Shown here in pieces: positions 46,187 to 56,164 of a stretch of 64,000 nt of DNA. Positions within the stretch are counted from its first letter, which is position 1, and each line of letters begins with the position of its first letter. The position numbers were made by a program, and so were the translations under genes. The stretch comes from Solimicrobium sp040544425 (lineage in GTDB: Bacteria > Pseudomonadota > Gammaproteobacteria > Burkholderiales > Burkholderiaceae_D). The DNA lies in the NCBI GenBank assembly GCA_040544425.1, contig JBEONO010000021.1, positions 4,653 through 68,652 of the forward strand. The letters are read 5' to 3'. The notes beneath the pieces are model-generated. The model was not told the origin of the DNA. It did not search any database and worked only from the letters and a program-made list of their open reading frames with translations.

Positions 46187-47037
46187 TCAAATCTTTGGCT
46201 GCAATAAATCCGCATGCGTCCCCGCCAACTTCTTTGGCATCACTGTTGAGCTGCCTCTGGCGCAATCACCAATTAATCATCCAGATGAGTAAAAGAGAAG
46301 TGATTGGGCGTTACAAGGGTTCAGCTGTGGGACTGGCCTGGTCGTTTTTTAATCCCGTAATCATGTTGATGGTATACACCTTCGTATTCTCCGAAATTTT
46401 CAAATTACGTTGGGATGTGGTTGGATCGAGTGGAAGTAAAACTGAATTTGCAATCGTTCTTTTTGCCGGCCTGATTGTCCAGACATTATTTGCTGAAACA
46501 TTGAATCGCGCACCGGGCCTGATCGTCGCAAATATAAATTATGTGAAGAAAGTGATTTTTCCATTAGAGATATTACCGGTCATCACTTTACTTTCTAATT
46601 TATTTCACAGCTTGATCAGTCTTGTAGTCTTGCTGGCTGCATTTCTTATATTTAATGGCTACCTTCAGTGGACAGTCATATTCATTCCGGTGATTTTGTT
46701 GCCCTTGCTGATTTTGGCTTTAGGTTTTGCCTGGATGCTTGCTGCATTGGGCGTGTTCCTACGTGATATCGGTCAAACGATCGGTATCATCATGACGATC
46801 TTAACTTTTGTTTCGCCAGTTTTCTATCCGATTACTGCAGTGCCAGAACGGTTTCGAATATATATTTGGGCCAATCCTTTGACGTTTATCATTGAGCAGG
46901 CACGGGCGGTCCTTGTATGGGGGCACACACCAAATTGGGCCGGACTTGGCGCATACAGTTTGATCGCAGTGATCGTTGCCTGGGGAGGTTATGCCTGGTT
47001 TCAGAAAACCAAGAAAGGGTTTGCTGATGTCCTTTGA
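46183..47037 (+). CDS. wzm: Polysaccharide ABC exporter, permease subunit
   Basis: A 284-residue ABC-2 type permease with about six membrane helices. The soluble N-terminus KREVIGRYKGSAVGLAWSFF and the following NPVIMLMVYTFVFSEIF are the TagG/Wzm/KpsM signature. FLRDIGQTIGIIMTILTFVS near residue 200 is also typical. With Wzt it carries the completed polyprenyl-linked glycan across the inner membrane. The coding region overlaps rmlC by 4 bp and wzt by 11 bp. Confidence 0.93.
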   Translation: MIKSLAAINPHASPPTSLASLLSCLWRNHQLIIQMSKREVIGRYKGSAVGLAWSFFNPVIMLMVYTFVFSEIFKLRWDVVGSSGSKTEFAIVLFAGLIVQTLFAETLNRAPGLIVANINYVKKVIFPLEILPVITLLSNLFHSLISLVVLLAAFLIFNGYLQWTVIFIPVILLPLLILALGFAWMLAALGVFLRDIGQTIGIIMTILTFVSPVFYPITAVPERFRIYIWANPLTFIIEQARAVLVWGHTPNWAGLGAYSLIAVIVAWGGYAWFQKTKKGFADVL

Positions 47038-48367
47038 TCATAATGAAACAGCAATTCATGTAAGTAATCTGAGCAAATGTTATGAGATTTACGCCACACC
47101 ACGGGACCGATTAAAGCAATTCATTTTTCCAAGACTGCAACGACTCCTGGGTTTGCCAGTTAAGTATTATTTTCGCCAATTCTGGGCATTAAAAGAATGT
47201 TCCTTTGAAATTCGACGCGGAGAAACGGTTGGTATTATTGGACGTAACGGAAGTGGAAAATCGACCCTGTTGCAAATGATCTGTGGCACGGTTTCTCCAA
47301 CCGGAGGTGAGGTAACCAATCATGGTCGTCTGGCGGCGCTGCTCGAATTAGGCGCAGGATTTAATCCGGAATTTACGGGTCGGGAAAATGTTATGCTGAA
47401 CGCAGCCATTCTCGGCTATCCGCAAGAAATAATTTTGGAACGGATGGATCAGGTGTTAGCCTTTTCCGAATTGGGTGATTTTCTGGAGCAGCCCGTTAAA
47501 ACATATTCAAGCGGTATGTATGCACGCCTTGCTTTTTCAATAGCCATTCATGTTGACCCGAAAATTCTAATTGTTGATGAAGCGCTTGCGGTTGGAGATT
47601 CTAGGTTTGTCGCGAAGTGTATGCGCCGGATTAAAGAACTTCAAAATATGGGCACAACGATTCTATTCGTCAGCCATGATATCAGTTCAGTACGGACCTT
47701 ATGCCAGCGCGCGATTTGGCTCGATAAAGGCGTGCTCGTTGAAGACGGTGATGTTTTCCCGGTTACTGGTCGCTACACCGAATTTATGTATCAGGATGAG
47801 ATCGATGAAGATCTGACTAATCCAGCAGAAAAAATTCAGGATATTGAAGCCGTTGATATTGGCGAAGGTGTATCTGAACCTGAATCGGCATCAATTTCAA
47901 ATAATGAATTTGATTCAAGGCCCGTTACGCACTGGGGATCGCACAAGGGCATCATCTTGGGCGCTGGCATTTATGACACTGATGGTGTTCGCAGGGATGT
48001 TTTGAACTGGGGCCAGAGTTTTGATGTAATTATCGATGTTTTCGTTCCGCCAGAGATCAGCAGAAATCATTTAAGCATTGCATTTTCATTGAAAGATTTG
48101 AAAGGCACAGATTTAATAGTGTCAACGACCCACGATCAACTCAGAACATTCTCTCATGATCAAGAGCGGTTGAGAGTGACTTTTCGGATGACAAACGCAT
48201 TGGTAGAGGGCAGCTATTTGTTGGTAGCAGCAGTTGAAAATAGGGTTTATAAAGATATTCATTATTATGAATATCTTGAGGGGGCACATTATTTTTCATC
48301 GATGTCAGATGAGCGTTTCTTTGGCATATTTCAGCCAGAAATAATGCAAACTGTTAGGGAATTGTAG
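47027..48367 (+). CDS. wzt: Polysaccharide ABC exporter, ATPase with C-terminal carbohydrate-binding domain
   Basis: A 446-residue ATPase. Residues 1-245 form the nucleotide-binding domain: Walker A GRNGSGKSTLLQMICG, signature YSSGMYARLAFSIA, Walker B ILIVDEALAVGD, and switch histidine in FVSHDISSV. After a linker rich in Glu/Asp, residues about 300-446 form a beta-rich Wzt_C domain (GIILGAGIYDTDGVRRDVLN through YFSSMSDERFFGIFQ). In E. coli O8/O9a this domain recognises the modified non-reducing end of the chain before export. Its presence implies end-capped export here, and a methyltransferase-containing protein follows with no gap. Confidence 0.93.
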   Translation: MSFDHNETAIHVSNLSKCYEIYATPRDRLKQFIFPRLQRLLGLPVKYYFRQFWALKECSFEIRRGETVGIIGRNGSGKSTLLQMICGTVSPTGGEVTNHGRLAALLELGAGFNPEFTGRENVMLNAAILGYPQEIILERMDQVLAFSELGDFLEQPVKTYSSGMYARLAFSIAIHVDPKILIVDEALAVGDSRFVAKCMRRIKELQNMGTTILFVSHDISSVRTLCQRAIWLDKGVLVEDGDVFPVTGRYTEFMYQDEIDEDLTNPAEKIQDIEAVDIGEGVSEPESASISNNEFDSRPVTHWGSHKGIILGAGIYDTDGVRRDVLNWGQSFDVIIDVFVPPEISRNHLSIAFSLKDLKGTDLIVSTTHDQLRTFSHDQERLRVTFRMTNALVEGSYLLVAAVENRVYKDIHYYEYLEGAHYFSSMSDERFFGIFQPEIMQTVREL

Positions 48368-51300
48368 ATGAATGAACATAGTCAGATCAACTCAAATCAA
48401 TATTGGGACAGTCGATTTTCAGAAGATTGGGAAAGCTTTGAAGGGCCGAAACAATCTCGGTTCTTTTCGCGTCTGGCGCTGGCAAATCTGCCCGGCTGGT
48501 TAATTCGCGAAATCAAACGCGAGAAATTATCTGTGGTTGATTGGGGATGTGCCCAAGGTGATGGCACCAACGAGTGGGCAAATTTAATTGATATCGATCA
48601 GCTGACTGGCGTTGATTTTTCGGGTATCGCGATTGCCACTGCGAAAGAGCGCTATCCGGAAATGCGCTTCATCAATCAAAACTGGTTGGATGAAAATGTC
48701 AATGATCCGATTAGTTATGACCTGGTTTTTTCATCCAATACTTTGGAACACTTTCATCAACCCTTTGATGTGTTGAAAAGCCTGAGTCGATATGCCAGGA
48801 AGGCAATTATTCTGGCTTTGCCGTATAAAGAACTGGATCGGATAGACGAGCACTTTTATTCTTTTTTGCCTGACAACATACCAGTTCAATTGCCAAATGG
48901 TTTCTGTCTGATTTGGTCAAAAGTTATTGATTGCACTGAAATGCCGAATACGCTCTGGGACGGAGACCAAATCTTTTTGGTGTATGCACAACCTGAGTGG
49001 CTATCCCAATTAAGTTTGTCTCTGTCCGAGATCGTGCTGGAGCAAACGGATAATGTCTCGGAAATCGCGAGACTATCGGACAGCCTGTCCGTCTCTGATC
49101 AAAGAATTGCTGACGCATCTCTGGATGCGGCGATGCAGGCGAAACAGGTTATGCAGGCGATGGAAGCAATGCAGGCGAAGCAAATCTCTGAACTTGAACT
49201 AGCTTTACAGCAACGCGGTCATCAATTAGAAGACCTTTCGCAAAACTTGGCGCAGCGTGACCAGGTTATTCATGATTTAAATTCGAAACTTGCTGAGATT
49301 TCACGTGCAAATGACGATGCCAAAGAAAATTTGAGCAAAGCTCACGAAGAAAATCAGCAACTTAGTTTCAGATTTAATCGCCTAAACGATCAAGCTATGG
49401 CGCTGTCGAATTGGGCAAATCAAATTAACTCGACCCCAATCAGATATGGTTTGAAAAAATTTCTTTTGAACCTGGCTCGTTCTACTTTCGGAGCGTTGCC
49501 AATAAATACGGGTCTCAAGTATAAATTACGGAATTGGATCAGGAAATCTCAGTCCGTCGTTGCTGCGACGAGCACCGGCAACACGACTGATGTGATTGCT
49601 GGACCGACTAACCCGGTTCACTTTGATCAAAATCAAGAACGGGACGTGCTATTTTTTTCCGTCATTGACTGGCATTTCCGCACTCAGCGTCCGCAGCAAT
49701 TGGCAATGGGATTCGCGAAAGCTGGCGCACGGGTGTTTTATTTCAGCAATCATTTTATCGATAGCGAAACGCCTGGCTACGCGATCGAACCTTTAGATGG
49801 TTCATCATCGATATTTCAGGTGAAGCTGCATATTAAAGGGGCTCCAGCAATTTACTTTGAACCGCCGACGATGCAGGCAGAAGCAATGTTGAAGCAAAGT
49901 TTTATCCGATTCGCCTTGGATTACTCGGTTATATCCAGCGTCGTGATGATTGAGCACGCGTATTGGTATGGGTTGGTCAGATCGCTGCCGAATGCATTGA
50001 TTTCCTATGACTGCATGGATCACCACGAAGGATTTGGTAACGTTCCCGAAAAACTGATTAATATCGAAAAAGATATGCTGCAACAGTGCGACCTTGTTGT
50101 GGTGACCTCCAGTTGGCTGAAAGATTTTGCGCAAGATTATTCGACCAGTATTGCGGTGATTCGGAATGCCTGTGACTTTGGCCATTTTTCAATCAGACCT
50201 TCGGAAATTTATTCAGATTCACAAGGCCGAAAAATTATTGGATATTACGGTGCAATCGCAGAATGGTTTGATTTAGACATCGTTGCAAAGGTTGCAGGGA
50301 CAAATCCCGATAAATTGGTACTCCTGGTTGGTGATGACACCGTCAACGCCAAGGCTAAACTTAGCCGATTCTCAAATATCGACTTTGTTGGGGAAGTGCC
50401 CTATCAAAATCTGCCGTTTTATTTATATGCCTTTGACGTCTGCATTTTGCCTTTCAAAGTGATACCGCTGACCTTGGCGACCAATCCGGTCAAAGTATAT
50501 GAGTATTTGGCAGCAGGCAAACCTGTAGTCAGCATTGATTTGCCGGAGATAGCGCAGTTTGGTCATACCGTGCAATGTGCAAAATCAGCTGACGAGTTTG
50601 TCGCGTTGATCAACCAGGAATTGGGATATGATGCCGAGCAAATCGAGCAACGCAAAAAATTTGCGGCACAACAAACCTGGGGAAAGCGAATTGTAGAAAT
50701 ACGTGACGCCGTTGCCGGTATTCAATGGCCAAAAATTAGCGTGGTTGTTCTGACCTACAACAATCTCGATTTAACCAAACAATGTTTAAACAGTTTGATT
50801 GACGTTTCGGATTATCCTAACTTTGAGATCATCGTTGTTGACAACGCCTCAAGCGATGAAACTCCTCAATATCTTCGTGAGTTCGCGCTCCTACATCCAG
50901 CTTGCAAAATAATTTTGAATGAAAAAAACCTTGGTTTTGCTGCCGGTAACAACGTTGGACTTGCTGTAGCGACTGGTGATTACCTGGTGCTGCTAAATAA
51001 CGATACAGTTGTGACACGCGGCTGGGCCTTATCTCTGATGCGCCATTTGCAATTTGACCAGTCAATCGGTCTGGTCGGACCCGTGACCAATAATATCGGC
51101 AATGAGGCCCGCATCGAAATGAAATACAGCGACTTGCAAGACATGCCTCTAGAGGCATTTCATCGCACAGTCAACAAAATGGGCCAAAAAATCGCTATTA
51201 AAAATGTCGCATTTTTCTGCGTAATGATGCCGCGTTCAACCTATGAAAAGTGTGGACCATTATGTGAAGATTACGGGCTTGGGTTTTTTGAAGACGACGA

Positions 51301-51496
51301 TTATTGCAGACAAGTGGAGTCGGTCGGATTACAGATTGTGTGCGCGAGAGATGTTTTTGTTCACCATCAGTTATCCGCATCGTTCAATAAATTGCCAAGT
51401 AAATCAAGGCAAGAATTGATGGCGCGAAATAAGGCAATTTATGAGAGCAAATGGGGTACTTGGGAGCCACATGTCTATCAAAAAGAAGCGAATTGA
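48368..51496 (+). CDS. Methyltransferase / coiled-coil / GT4 / GT2 multidomain protein
   Basis: A 1042-residue cytoplasmic protein of four parts. Residues 1-215: SAM-dependent methyltransferase (VVDWGCAQGDGTNEWA, DFSGIAIATAKERYPE, SSNTLEHFHQPFDVL). Residues about 230-345: Gln/Glu/Ala-rich coiled coil with MQAKQ/MQAME repeats. Residues about 415-780: GT4-type glycosyltransferase (LFFSVIDWHFRTQRPQQLA, GYYGAIAEWFDLDIV, NPVKVYEYLAAGKPVVS). Residues about 788-1040: GT2-type glycosyltransferase (ISVVVLTYNNLDLTKQC, EIIVVDNASSDETPQYL, FFEDDDYCRQVE). It starts at the base after the wzt stop. The methyltransferase and coiled coil beside Wzt recall WbdD chain terminators; that role is inferred. The GT domains probably add backbone sugars. 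Confidence 0.88.
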   Translation: MNEHSQINSNQYWDSRFSEDWESFEGPKQSRFFSRLALANLPGWLIREIKREKLSVVDWGCAQGDGTNEWANLIDIDQLTGVDFSGIAIATAKERYPEMRFINQNWLDENVNDPISYDLVFSSNTLEHFHQPFDVLKSLSRYARKAIILALPYKELDRIDEHFYSFLPDNIPVQLPNGFCLIWSKVIDCTEMPNTLWDGDQIFLVYAQPEWLSQLSLSLSEIVLEQTDNVSEIARLSDSLSVSDQRIADASLDAAMQAKQVMQAMEAMQAKQISELELALQQRGHQLEDLSQNLAQRDQVIHDLNSKLAEISRANDDAKENLSKAHEENQQLSFRFNRLNDQAMALSNWANQINSTPIRYGLKKFLLNLARSTFGALPINTGLKYKLRNWIRKSQSVVAATSTGNTTDVIAGPTNPVHFDQNQERDVLFFSVIDWHFRTQRPQQLAMGFAKAGARVFYFSNHFIDSETPGYAIEPLDGSSSIFQVKLHIKGAPAIYFEPPTMQAEAMLKQSFIRFALDYSVISSVVMIEHAYWYGLVRSLPNALISYDCMDHHEGFGNVPEKLINIEKDMLQQCDLVVVTSSWLKDFAQDYSTSIAVIRNACDFGHFSIRPSEIYSDSQGRKIIGYYGAIAEWFDLDIVAKVAGTNPDKLVLLVGDDTVNAKAKLSRFSNIDFVGEVPYQNLPFYLYAFDVCILPFKVIPLTLATNPVKVYEYLAAGKPVVSIDLPEIAQFGHTVQCAKSADEFVALINQELGYDAEQIEQRKKFAAQQTWGKRIVEIRDAVAGIQWPKISVVVLTYNNLDLTKQCLNSLIDVSDYPNFEIIVVDNASSDETPQYLREFALLHPACKIILNEKNLGFAAGNNVGLAVATGDYLVLLNNDTVVTRGWALSLMRHLQFDQSIGLVGPVTNNIGNEARIEMKYSDLQDMPLEAFHRTVNKMGQKIAIKNVAFFCVMMPRSTYEKCGPLCEDYGLGFFEDDDYCRQVESVGLQIVCARDVFVHHQLSASFNKLPSKSRQELMARNKAIYESKWGTWEPHVYQKEAN

Positions 51497-51552
51497 GCCG
51501 TTCTTCAAATTTACTAACGATAGGTCACGCTGGCCCGGACAGAAAGTAATTC

Positions 51553-53025
51553 ATGAATTTAATTGACTCAAAGGTACAGAGTGTTAGTTGGCACAATATC
51601 GGACGGTATCTTGTGCTGTTTCTAATTAGTTTTGTCGTTTTTTATCTGGGCGCGTACTACTCAGTGTCCCAATTTCTACCTACGGCAATTCCGGTCCATC
51701 ACGACGATTATACTAACTACGCGCTTAGATTCGGCCACCTGTCACTTGCAGTACGGCCCCTGTCTACCTTCCTGATCGCGTTATTTGCAACTGTCGATCC
51801 GAACGCGTTGATTTGGTCTACGCGGATTTTAGCTGTGACCTATGTATTTTTGTGTTTATGTTTATTTGATTTAATTGAGGACAAAAAAATATTGTGGGTC
51901 TCATTGATGTTCTGTTGTTTGATATTCTCTTCGCCGATGATTGGAGAGTACGCGCGTTATACAGGAATGATTACTCACCTGCTTTCTGGGTGTTTGGGAA
52001 TTATGGCAATACTTCTCCTTGGTCGTGCGTTCGAGTCAAATTCGGTATTGCTGGCTGTATCGGCGTCTTTATGTATTGGATTATCAGTTCTTGCCAAAGA
52101 AGATTTTGTTGTCTTATATTTATTTTCATTTTGCTACTTTGGTTTAAAAAAGACATCCACAAACAAGGTAAGGTTGACCGGATTCGTTGGCCTTGTTTTT
52201 GCGATACTGTACATGCTAGTAGTGAAGTACTTTTCGAATACCCAGTTTCTTGGCGTCCTGACAGAACAGTCCTCGTATTTTATTAACCTGCACCCAGTAT
52301 CTTTAGCGAAAACAGTGCTCACGTATTTGTCCGGGGCAAACCATCCTGCAATGATTTTTCATGGTAATTTAGTAATTGTTCTGTTTGTTATGTCAATAGT
52401 ATTGGGTTTATTTATCAATCGCGAAAGCTCCTCGAAACTTTTCTATTTCATAGGGTGTGCCCTTTGTGTGATTGCACCATATTCAGTGTTACCGAATCAT
52501 GTGAATGCGTATTACGAATTTATTTGGCTACCCTTTCTATATTTTGCTGGGTATTTCGCGATCAATGGTGTTTTCGCGACGGTGCCAACTTGTGTTAAGG
52601 GCCATTTTGTTTTTGGCATGGCATTAATCCTGTTCCAAATTGCGCTTGCTGTTTTTGTTGTTAAAAACGAGATTCCTGGCAGGAAAAGTGTGGCAAATTG
52701 GTATGATGAGCGTGCGCAATCAAATACGCATGTATTTTCAAAAATACTTGCGGGAAGTAAAGGCAACAATGAGCGGGATATTATTTGCATTATTGGCGCT
52801 GATAGATTTTCTCCTTGGTATATGCATGACGGCGGTTACTTATCTTCGGTTATGAAATTGAAAAACAAATGGTTAGTTCTTCTTCCAGACAGTTCAGACG
52901 AATTGTCGGGCTTTAAAATGGGAGCCGATGCCTCTCACGGTATGGTTTCCATTGATTCAGATTTGAAAAGTGCAAATCCAATTTGTAGCGCTGTAATAAA
53001 TTTGAAAGCGCCGAATGACCGCTAA
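51553..53025 (+). CDS. GT-C-like polytopic membrane protein
   Basis: A 490-residue protein with about ten membrane helices. After the first helix (about 18-38) the periplasmic loop carries an acidic pair, Asp51-Asp52 in VHHDDYTNYALRFGH, the position and type of motif used by GT-C glycosyltransferases that take polyprenyl-phosphate-linked sugars, including O-antigen-modifying Gtr proteins. The C-terminal 120 residues are soluble and probably periplasmic. It is not closely recognisable as a named family. With the GtrB-like and GtrA-like genes downstream it could be the transferase of a side-branch system. Codon use is more A+T-rich than that of the rml genes. It overlaps the acyltransferase gene by 11 bp. 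Confidence 0.7.
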   Translation: MNLIDSKVQSVSWHNIGRYLVLFLISFVVFYLGAYYSVSQFLPTAIPVHHDDYTNYALRFGHLSLAVRPLSTFLIALFATVDPNALIWSTRILAVTYVFLCLCLFDLIEDKKILWVSLMFCCLIFSSPMIGEYARYTGMITHLLSGCLGIMAILLLGRAFESNSVLLAVSASLCIGLSVLAKEDFVVLYLFSFCYFGLKKTSTNKVRLTGFVGLVFAILYMLVVKYFSNTQFLGVLTEQSSYFINLHPVSLAKTVLTYLSGANHPAMIFHGNLVIVLFVMSIVLGLFINRESSSKLFYFIGCALCVIAPYSVLPNHVNAYYEFIWLPFLYFAGYFAINGVFATVPTCVKGHFVFGMALILFQIALAVFVVKNEIPGRKSVANWYDERAQSNTHVFSKILAGSKGNNERDIICIIGADRFSPWYMHDGGYLSSVMKLKNKWLVLLPDSSDELSGFKMGADASHGMVSIDSDLKSANPICSAVINLKAPNDR

Positions 53026-54112
53026 ATATCTGGGAGATTTAACAAACAGCCGCGAAAATAATCTGACTTTTATTCGTTTCATTTGTGCGTGTATGGTCAT
53101 TTATGGACATTCCTATGCGCTTAGTAGAGCGGGAGGCGCTGACTGGGTTGTCCACCTGACCGGCTACGCTTTCTCTGGTGGCGTTGCCGTTGATTTGTTC
53201 TTTTTAATTAGTGGGTATCTGGTCACGGCAAGTATCATAAACAGCGGAATTTTCAAATATACCGCGTCAAGAATTTTGCGAATATACCCAGCTCTACTAG
53301 TTAGCATGACTTTGATTGTCTTTGTTCTTGGTGCGGCGGTAACAACTCTATCCATTGGTGAGTACTATACAAAAAGCGAAGTATGGTCTTACTTTTTGGA
53401 TTTGGTCATGACGATCAGGTCACACTTTTTTTTGCCTGGTGTATTTAAGGAAAATATCGATGCTGCGGTTAATGGATCGATCTGGTCGGTGTTGATTGAA
53501 GTTCGATGTTACCTTATTTTGGCGCTAGTATATTTGATGGGTTTACTAAAAACTCCAGCCAGATTCAATGCGTTCTTTTTTATTTCCTTGATAGTATTTT
53601 GGATGAACCCAAATTATTTGCCCGCTTTTGCAAGCGGCACAACCGCATCGCATGTTTGTTTCCTGTTTTCAGTTGGTGTATTTATTTACATGAATCGATC
53701 ACACGTGCCGGTAGGCGCATATTCAATTCTTATCGCGGTTTTGTTTTGTGCTGTAACACTTGGCACTCCTGGCTTCCAGTACGCGTATATTTTTTTGTTG
53801 GTATCGATGTTTTTGTCATGTTCTTTTGGGACACAATTTTCCTGGTTTGATCGCATCGGCGATTATTCGTTTGGTATATATCTATACGGTTGGCCAATAC
53901 AGCAACTCGTTGTCCATTTTAAGCCGGACGTGAGCCCAATGATGGACGCAGTTATCTCAATTCCACTGGCTATCCTTTTAGGTTTTCTTTCTTGGACTTA
54001 TATTGAAAATCCTGTAATGCAAATGAAACCACAAATATTTTCTTTTTTCGCGACACGAACTCACATAAAACCCTTTAATAAGATATTCAGGAATAACAAT
54101 GGCACACCTTAA
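53015..54112 (+). CDS. Acyltransferase 3 (OafA/YrhL-type) membrane protein
   Basis: A 365-residue inner-membrane acyltransferase with about ten helices. The conserved N-terminus is present: NNLTFIRFICACMVIYGHSY with the essential Arg and His, then GGVAVDLFFLISGYLV and ASRILRIYPALLVS. The C-terminal FGIYLYGWPIQQLVVHF and SWTYIENPVMQ complete the family pattern. Members O-acetylate surface polysaccharides or lipids. It probably adds an acyl group, most often acetyl, to the glycan built by this locus. It overlaps the membrane protein upstream and the aminotransferase gene downstream (14 bp). Confidence 0.9.
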   Translation: MTAKYLGDLTNSRENNLTFIRFICACMVIYGHSYALSRAGGADWVVHLTGYAFSGGVAVDLFFLISGYLVTASIINSGIFKYTASRILRIYPALLVSMTLIVFVLGAAVTTLSIGEYYTKSEVWSYFLDLVMTIRSHFFLPGVFKENIDAAVNGSIWSVLIEVRCYLILALVYLMGLLKTPARFNAFFFISLIVFWMNPNYLPAFASGTTASHVCFLFSVGVFIYMNRSHVPVGAYSILIAVLFCAVTLGTPGFQYAYIFLLVSMFLSCSFGTQFSWFDRIGDYSFGIYLYGWPIQQLVVHFKPDVSPMMDAVISIPLAILLGFLSWTYIENPVMQMKPQIFSFFATRTHIKPFNKIFRNNNGTP

Positions 54113-55205
54113 AGCAATCAACGACTTATTGAGACACAACCATTTCCTCGACGCGCAATTTAAAAACGTCTTTGACAGTTTTTTAAGTCGCGGGTGGTAT
54201 GTATTGGGGTCTGAGGTCACCGCTTTCGAAAAAGAATTTGCTGAATATTGCGGTGTTAATTTCGCCGTAGGGGTTGCAGACGGCACCGAGGCTCTGGAGC
54301 TGGCGCTGCGCGCAATGCAAGTCGGACCTGGCGACAAAGTCGCTCTGGTTGCCAATGCTGGTGGTTATGGAACCATCGCCTTGAATTCTATCGGTGCAAT
54401 TCCGGTTTATGTAGATGTAGAAATTGACACATTTAATATGGATGTGCAGGCATTATCAAAAGCCATCGATGAAAACGACATCAGGTCAATTATCGTCACC
54501 CATCTGTACGGACGATTGGCTAACATAGACGAAATTACCAAGATCGCCGCATTGAAAAATATTAAACTTATTGAAGATTGTGCTCAGGCACATGGCGCTA
54601 TCTTAAATGGAAAGAAAGCTGGTTCTTGGGGAGATATTGCCAGCTTCAGTTTTTACCCGACAAAAAATCTGGGCGCCCTTGGTGATGGCGGTGCACTTGT
54701 GTGTAATAACGCTGAAACAGCCAAGCTCGTTAAGCAATTGCGGCAATACGGTTGGGAAACCAAGTATTGTTCAACCAAGCCGTTTGGAAGAAACAGTCGT
54801 CTGGATGAATTGCAGGCAGCCTTTTTGCGCGTAAAGTTGCCCTATTTGGATGGATGGAACTTACGTCGCTGCGCAATTGCAGCTCTATATCATCAGGCAA
54901 TAAAGCACAAGGACATCAAATTATCTGAGTATGCCAAGGGCTGCAATGTGGCGCACCTTTATGTGGTTCGAACCGAGTATCGTGACTCACTGTCCAAACA
55001 TTTGCGTGACTGCGGGGTTCCACATGATATCCACTTTCCTGTTCCAGACCATCAGCAACCTATGTTTGCAGATCGATTTGCAAACCTGCAACTTGAATCG
55101 ACCGAACTGTTGGCAAAACAAGTTTTGACTTTGCCTTGTTTCCCAGAGATGACAGATGATGAAGTCAGCTGGGTTTGCGAGATCGTCAACAAATGGAACC
55201 GATAA
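54099..55205 (+). CDS. fdtB: dTDP-3-keto-6-deoxyhexose aminotransferase, FdtB/QdtB-like
   Basis: A 368-residue PLP enzyme of the DegT/DnrJ/EryC1/StrS family. The internal aldimine lysine is Lys189 in SFYPTKNLGALGDGG; upstream are GVADGTEALELALRAM and IEDCAQAHGAILNGKK, all standard for sugar aminotransferases. The nearby RmlA, RmlB and an FdtA-type ketoisomerase argue for transamination at C3 of dTDP-3-keto-6-deoxyhexose, making the precursor of Fuc3NAc or Qui3NAc. Which epimer depends on the ketoisomerase and cannot be read directly. It overlaps the next gene by one base (TAATG). Confidence 0.88.
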   Translation: MAHLKAINDLLRHNHFLDAQFKNVFDSFLSRGWYVLGSEVTAFEKEFAEYCGVNFAVGVADGTEALELALRAMQVGPGDKVALVANAGGYGTIALNSIGAIPVYVDVEIDTFNMDVQALSKAIDENDIRSIIVTHLYGRLANIDEITKIAALKNIKLIEDCAQAHGAILNGKKAGSWGDIASFSFYPTKNLGALGDGGALVCNNAETAKLVKQLRQYGWETKYCSTKPFGRNSRLDELQAAFLRVKLPYLDGWNLRRCAIAALYHQAIKHKDIKLSEYAKGCNVAHLYVVRTEYRDSLSKHLRDCGVPHDIHFPVPDHQQPMFADRFANLQLESTELLAKQVLTLPCFPEMTDDEVSWVCEIVNKWNR

Positions 55206-56161
55206 TGTTTTCATTGATCATTCCTGTCTATAAAAATCAAGGATCAATTCCCGATCTGGTCGATGCCGTTGACAAGATGAATCAACAGCTCAATGATCAA
55301 CTCGAAGTCGTGTTCGTTGTCGATGGTAGTCCTGATCAGTCTGCTCAAATTTTGCAGACAATGTTGCAAGAGCGCAGTTTCAATTCGCGCCTGATTTTGT
55401 TATCGCGAAATTTCGGCTCGTTTTCGGCAATTCGGGTTGGTCTGCAAAATGCGACCGGTAAATATTTTGCCGTCATGGCGGCAGACTTACAGGAACCGCC
55501 TGAATTGATTTTGAATTTTTTTCAGATATTGAGTGGTAATGATACCGATGTCGTAATTGGAACCAGAGAGGCAAGAGCTGACCCCTTGTACACACGATTA
55601 TCGGCCAATTTGTTTTGGGCGACCTATCGAAAACTGATCGTTCCGCAAATGCCATTAGGCGGCGTGGATATTTTTGGTTGCAACCTGGCGTTTCGAGATT
55701 GCTTGCTGGCGTGTGAAGAGACAAATACGTCGTTGATTGCTCTAATTTTCTGGTTAGGCTTCCGGCGCAAGCAAGTGGCGTATAAACGGCTGGAACGAGT
55801 ACACGGACAATCTGCCTGGACTTTAAAGAAAAAAGTAAACTATTTGATGGACAGTGTGTTTGCCTTTACTGATCTACCGATTAAATTTTTACTCGCGCTT
55901 GGTGCCGTTGGCGTTTTCGTATCAGCCTTGTTCGGTTCCGTGATACTGATTGCACGCTTGACTGGATTACTGAATGTTCCCGGTTATGCCACCACTATTT
56001 TATTAATCTTGTTTTTTGGCGGCATTAATACCTTTGGTTTGGGCCTGGTCGGGTCCTACGCATGGCGGGGTTATGAAAACACCAAACGACGACCTCAAGC
56101 CATCGTGCTGCGAGAAATGATATTTAAAAATAAGCATGAGCTAACCGAACTAAAGGAATAA
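55205..56161 (+). CDS. GtrB/DPM1-like polyprenyl-phosphate glycosyltransferase (GT2)
   Basis: A 318-residue GT2 protein: MFSLIIPVYKNQGSIPDL at the N-terminus, VVFVVDGSPDQSAQ with the nucleotide-binding Asp, FAVMAADLQEPPELI with the DxD-like site, and two C-terminal membrane helices (about 225-250 and 260-285). This layout matches GtrB, ArnC and DPM1-type enzymes, which load a sugar onto undecaprenyl phosphate at the cytoplasmic face. The start at 55205 shares a base with the aminotransferase stop. The position between FdtB and the FdtC/A fusion suggests that its donor is the dTDP-amino sugar. Confidence 0.86.
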   Translation: MFSLIIPVYKNQGSIPDLVDAVDKMNQQLNDQLEVVFVVDGSPDQSAQILQTMLQERSFNSRLILLSRNFGSFSAIRVGLQNATGKYFAVMAADLQEPPELILNFFQILSGNDTDVVIGTREARADPLYTRLSANLFWATYRKLIVPQMPLGGVDIFGCNLAFRDCLLACEETNTSLIALIFWLGFRRKQVAYKRLERVHGQSAWTLKKKVNYLMDSVFAFTDLPIKFLLALGAVGVFVSALFGSVILIARLTGLLNVPGYATTILLILFFGGINTFGLGLVGSYAWRGYENTKRRPQAIVLREMIFKNKHELTELKE

Positions 56162-56164
56162 TCA

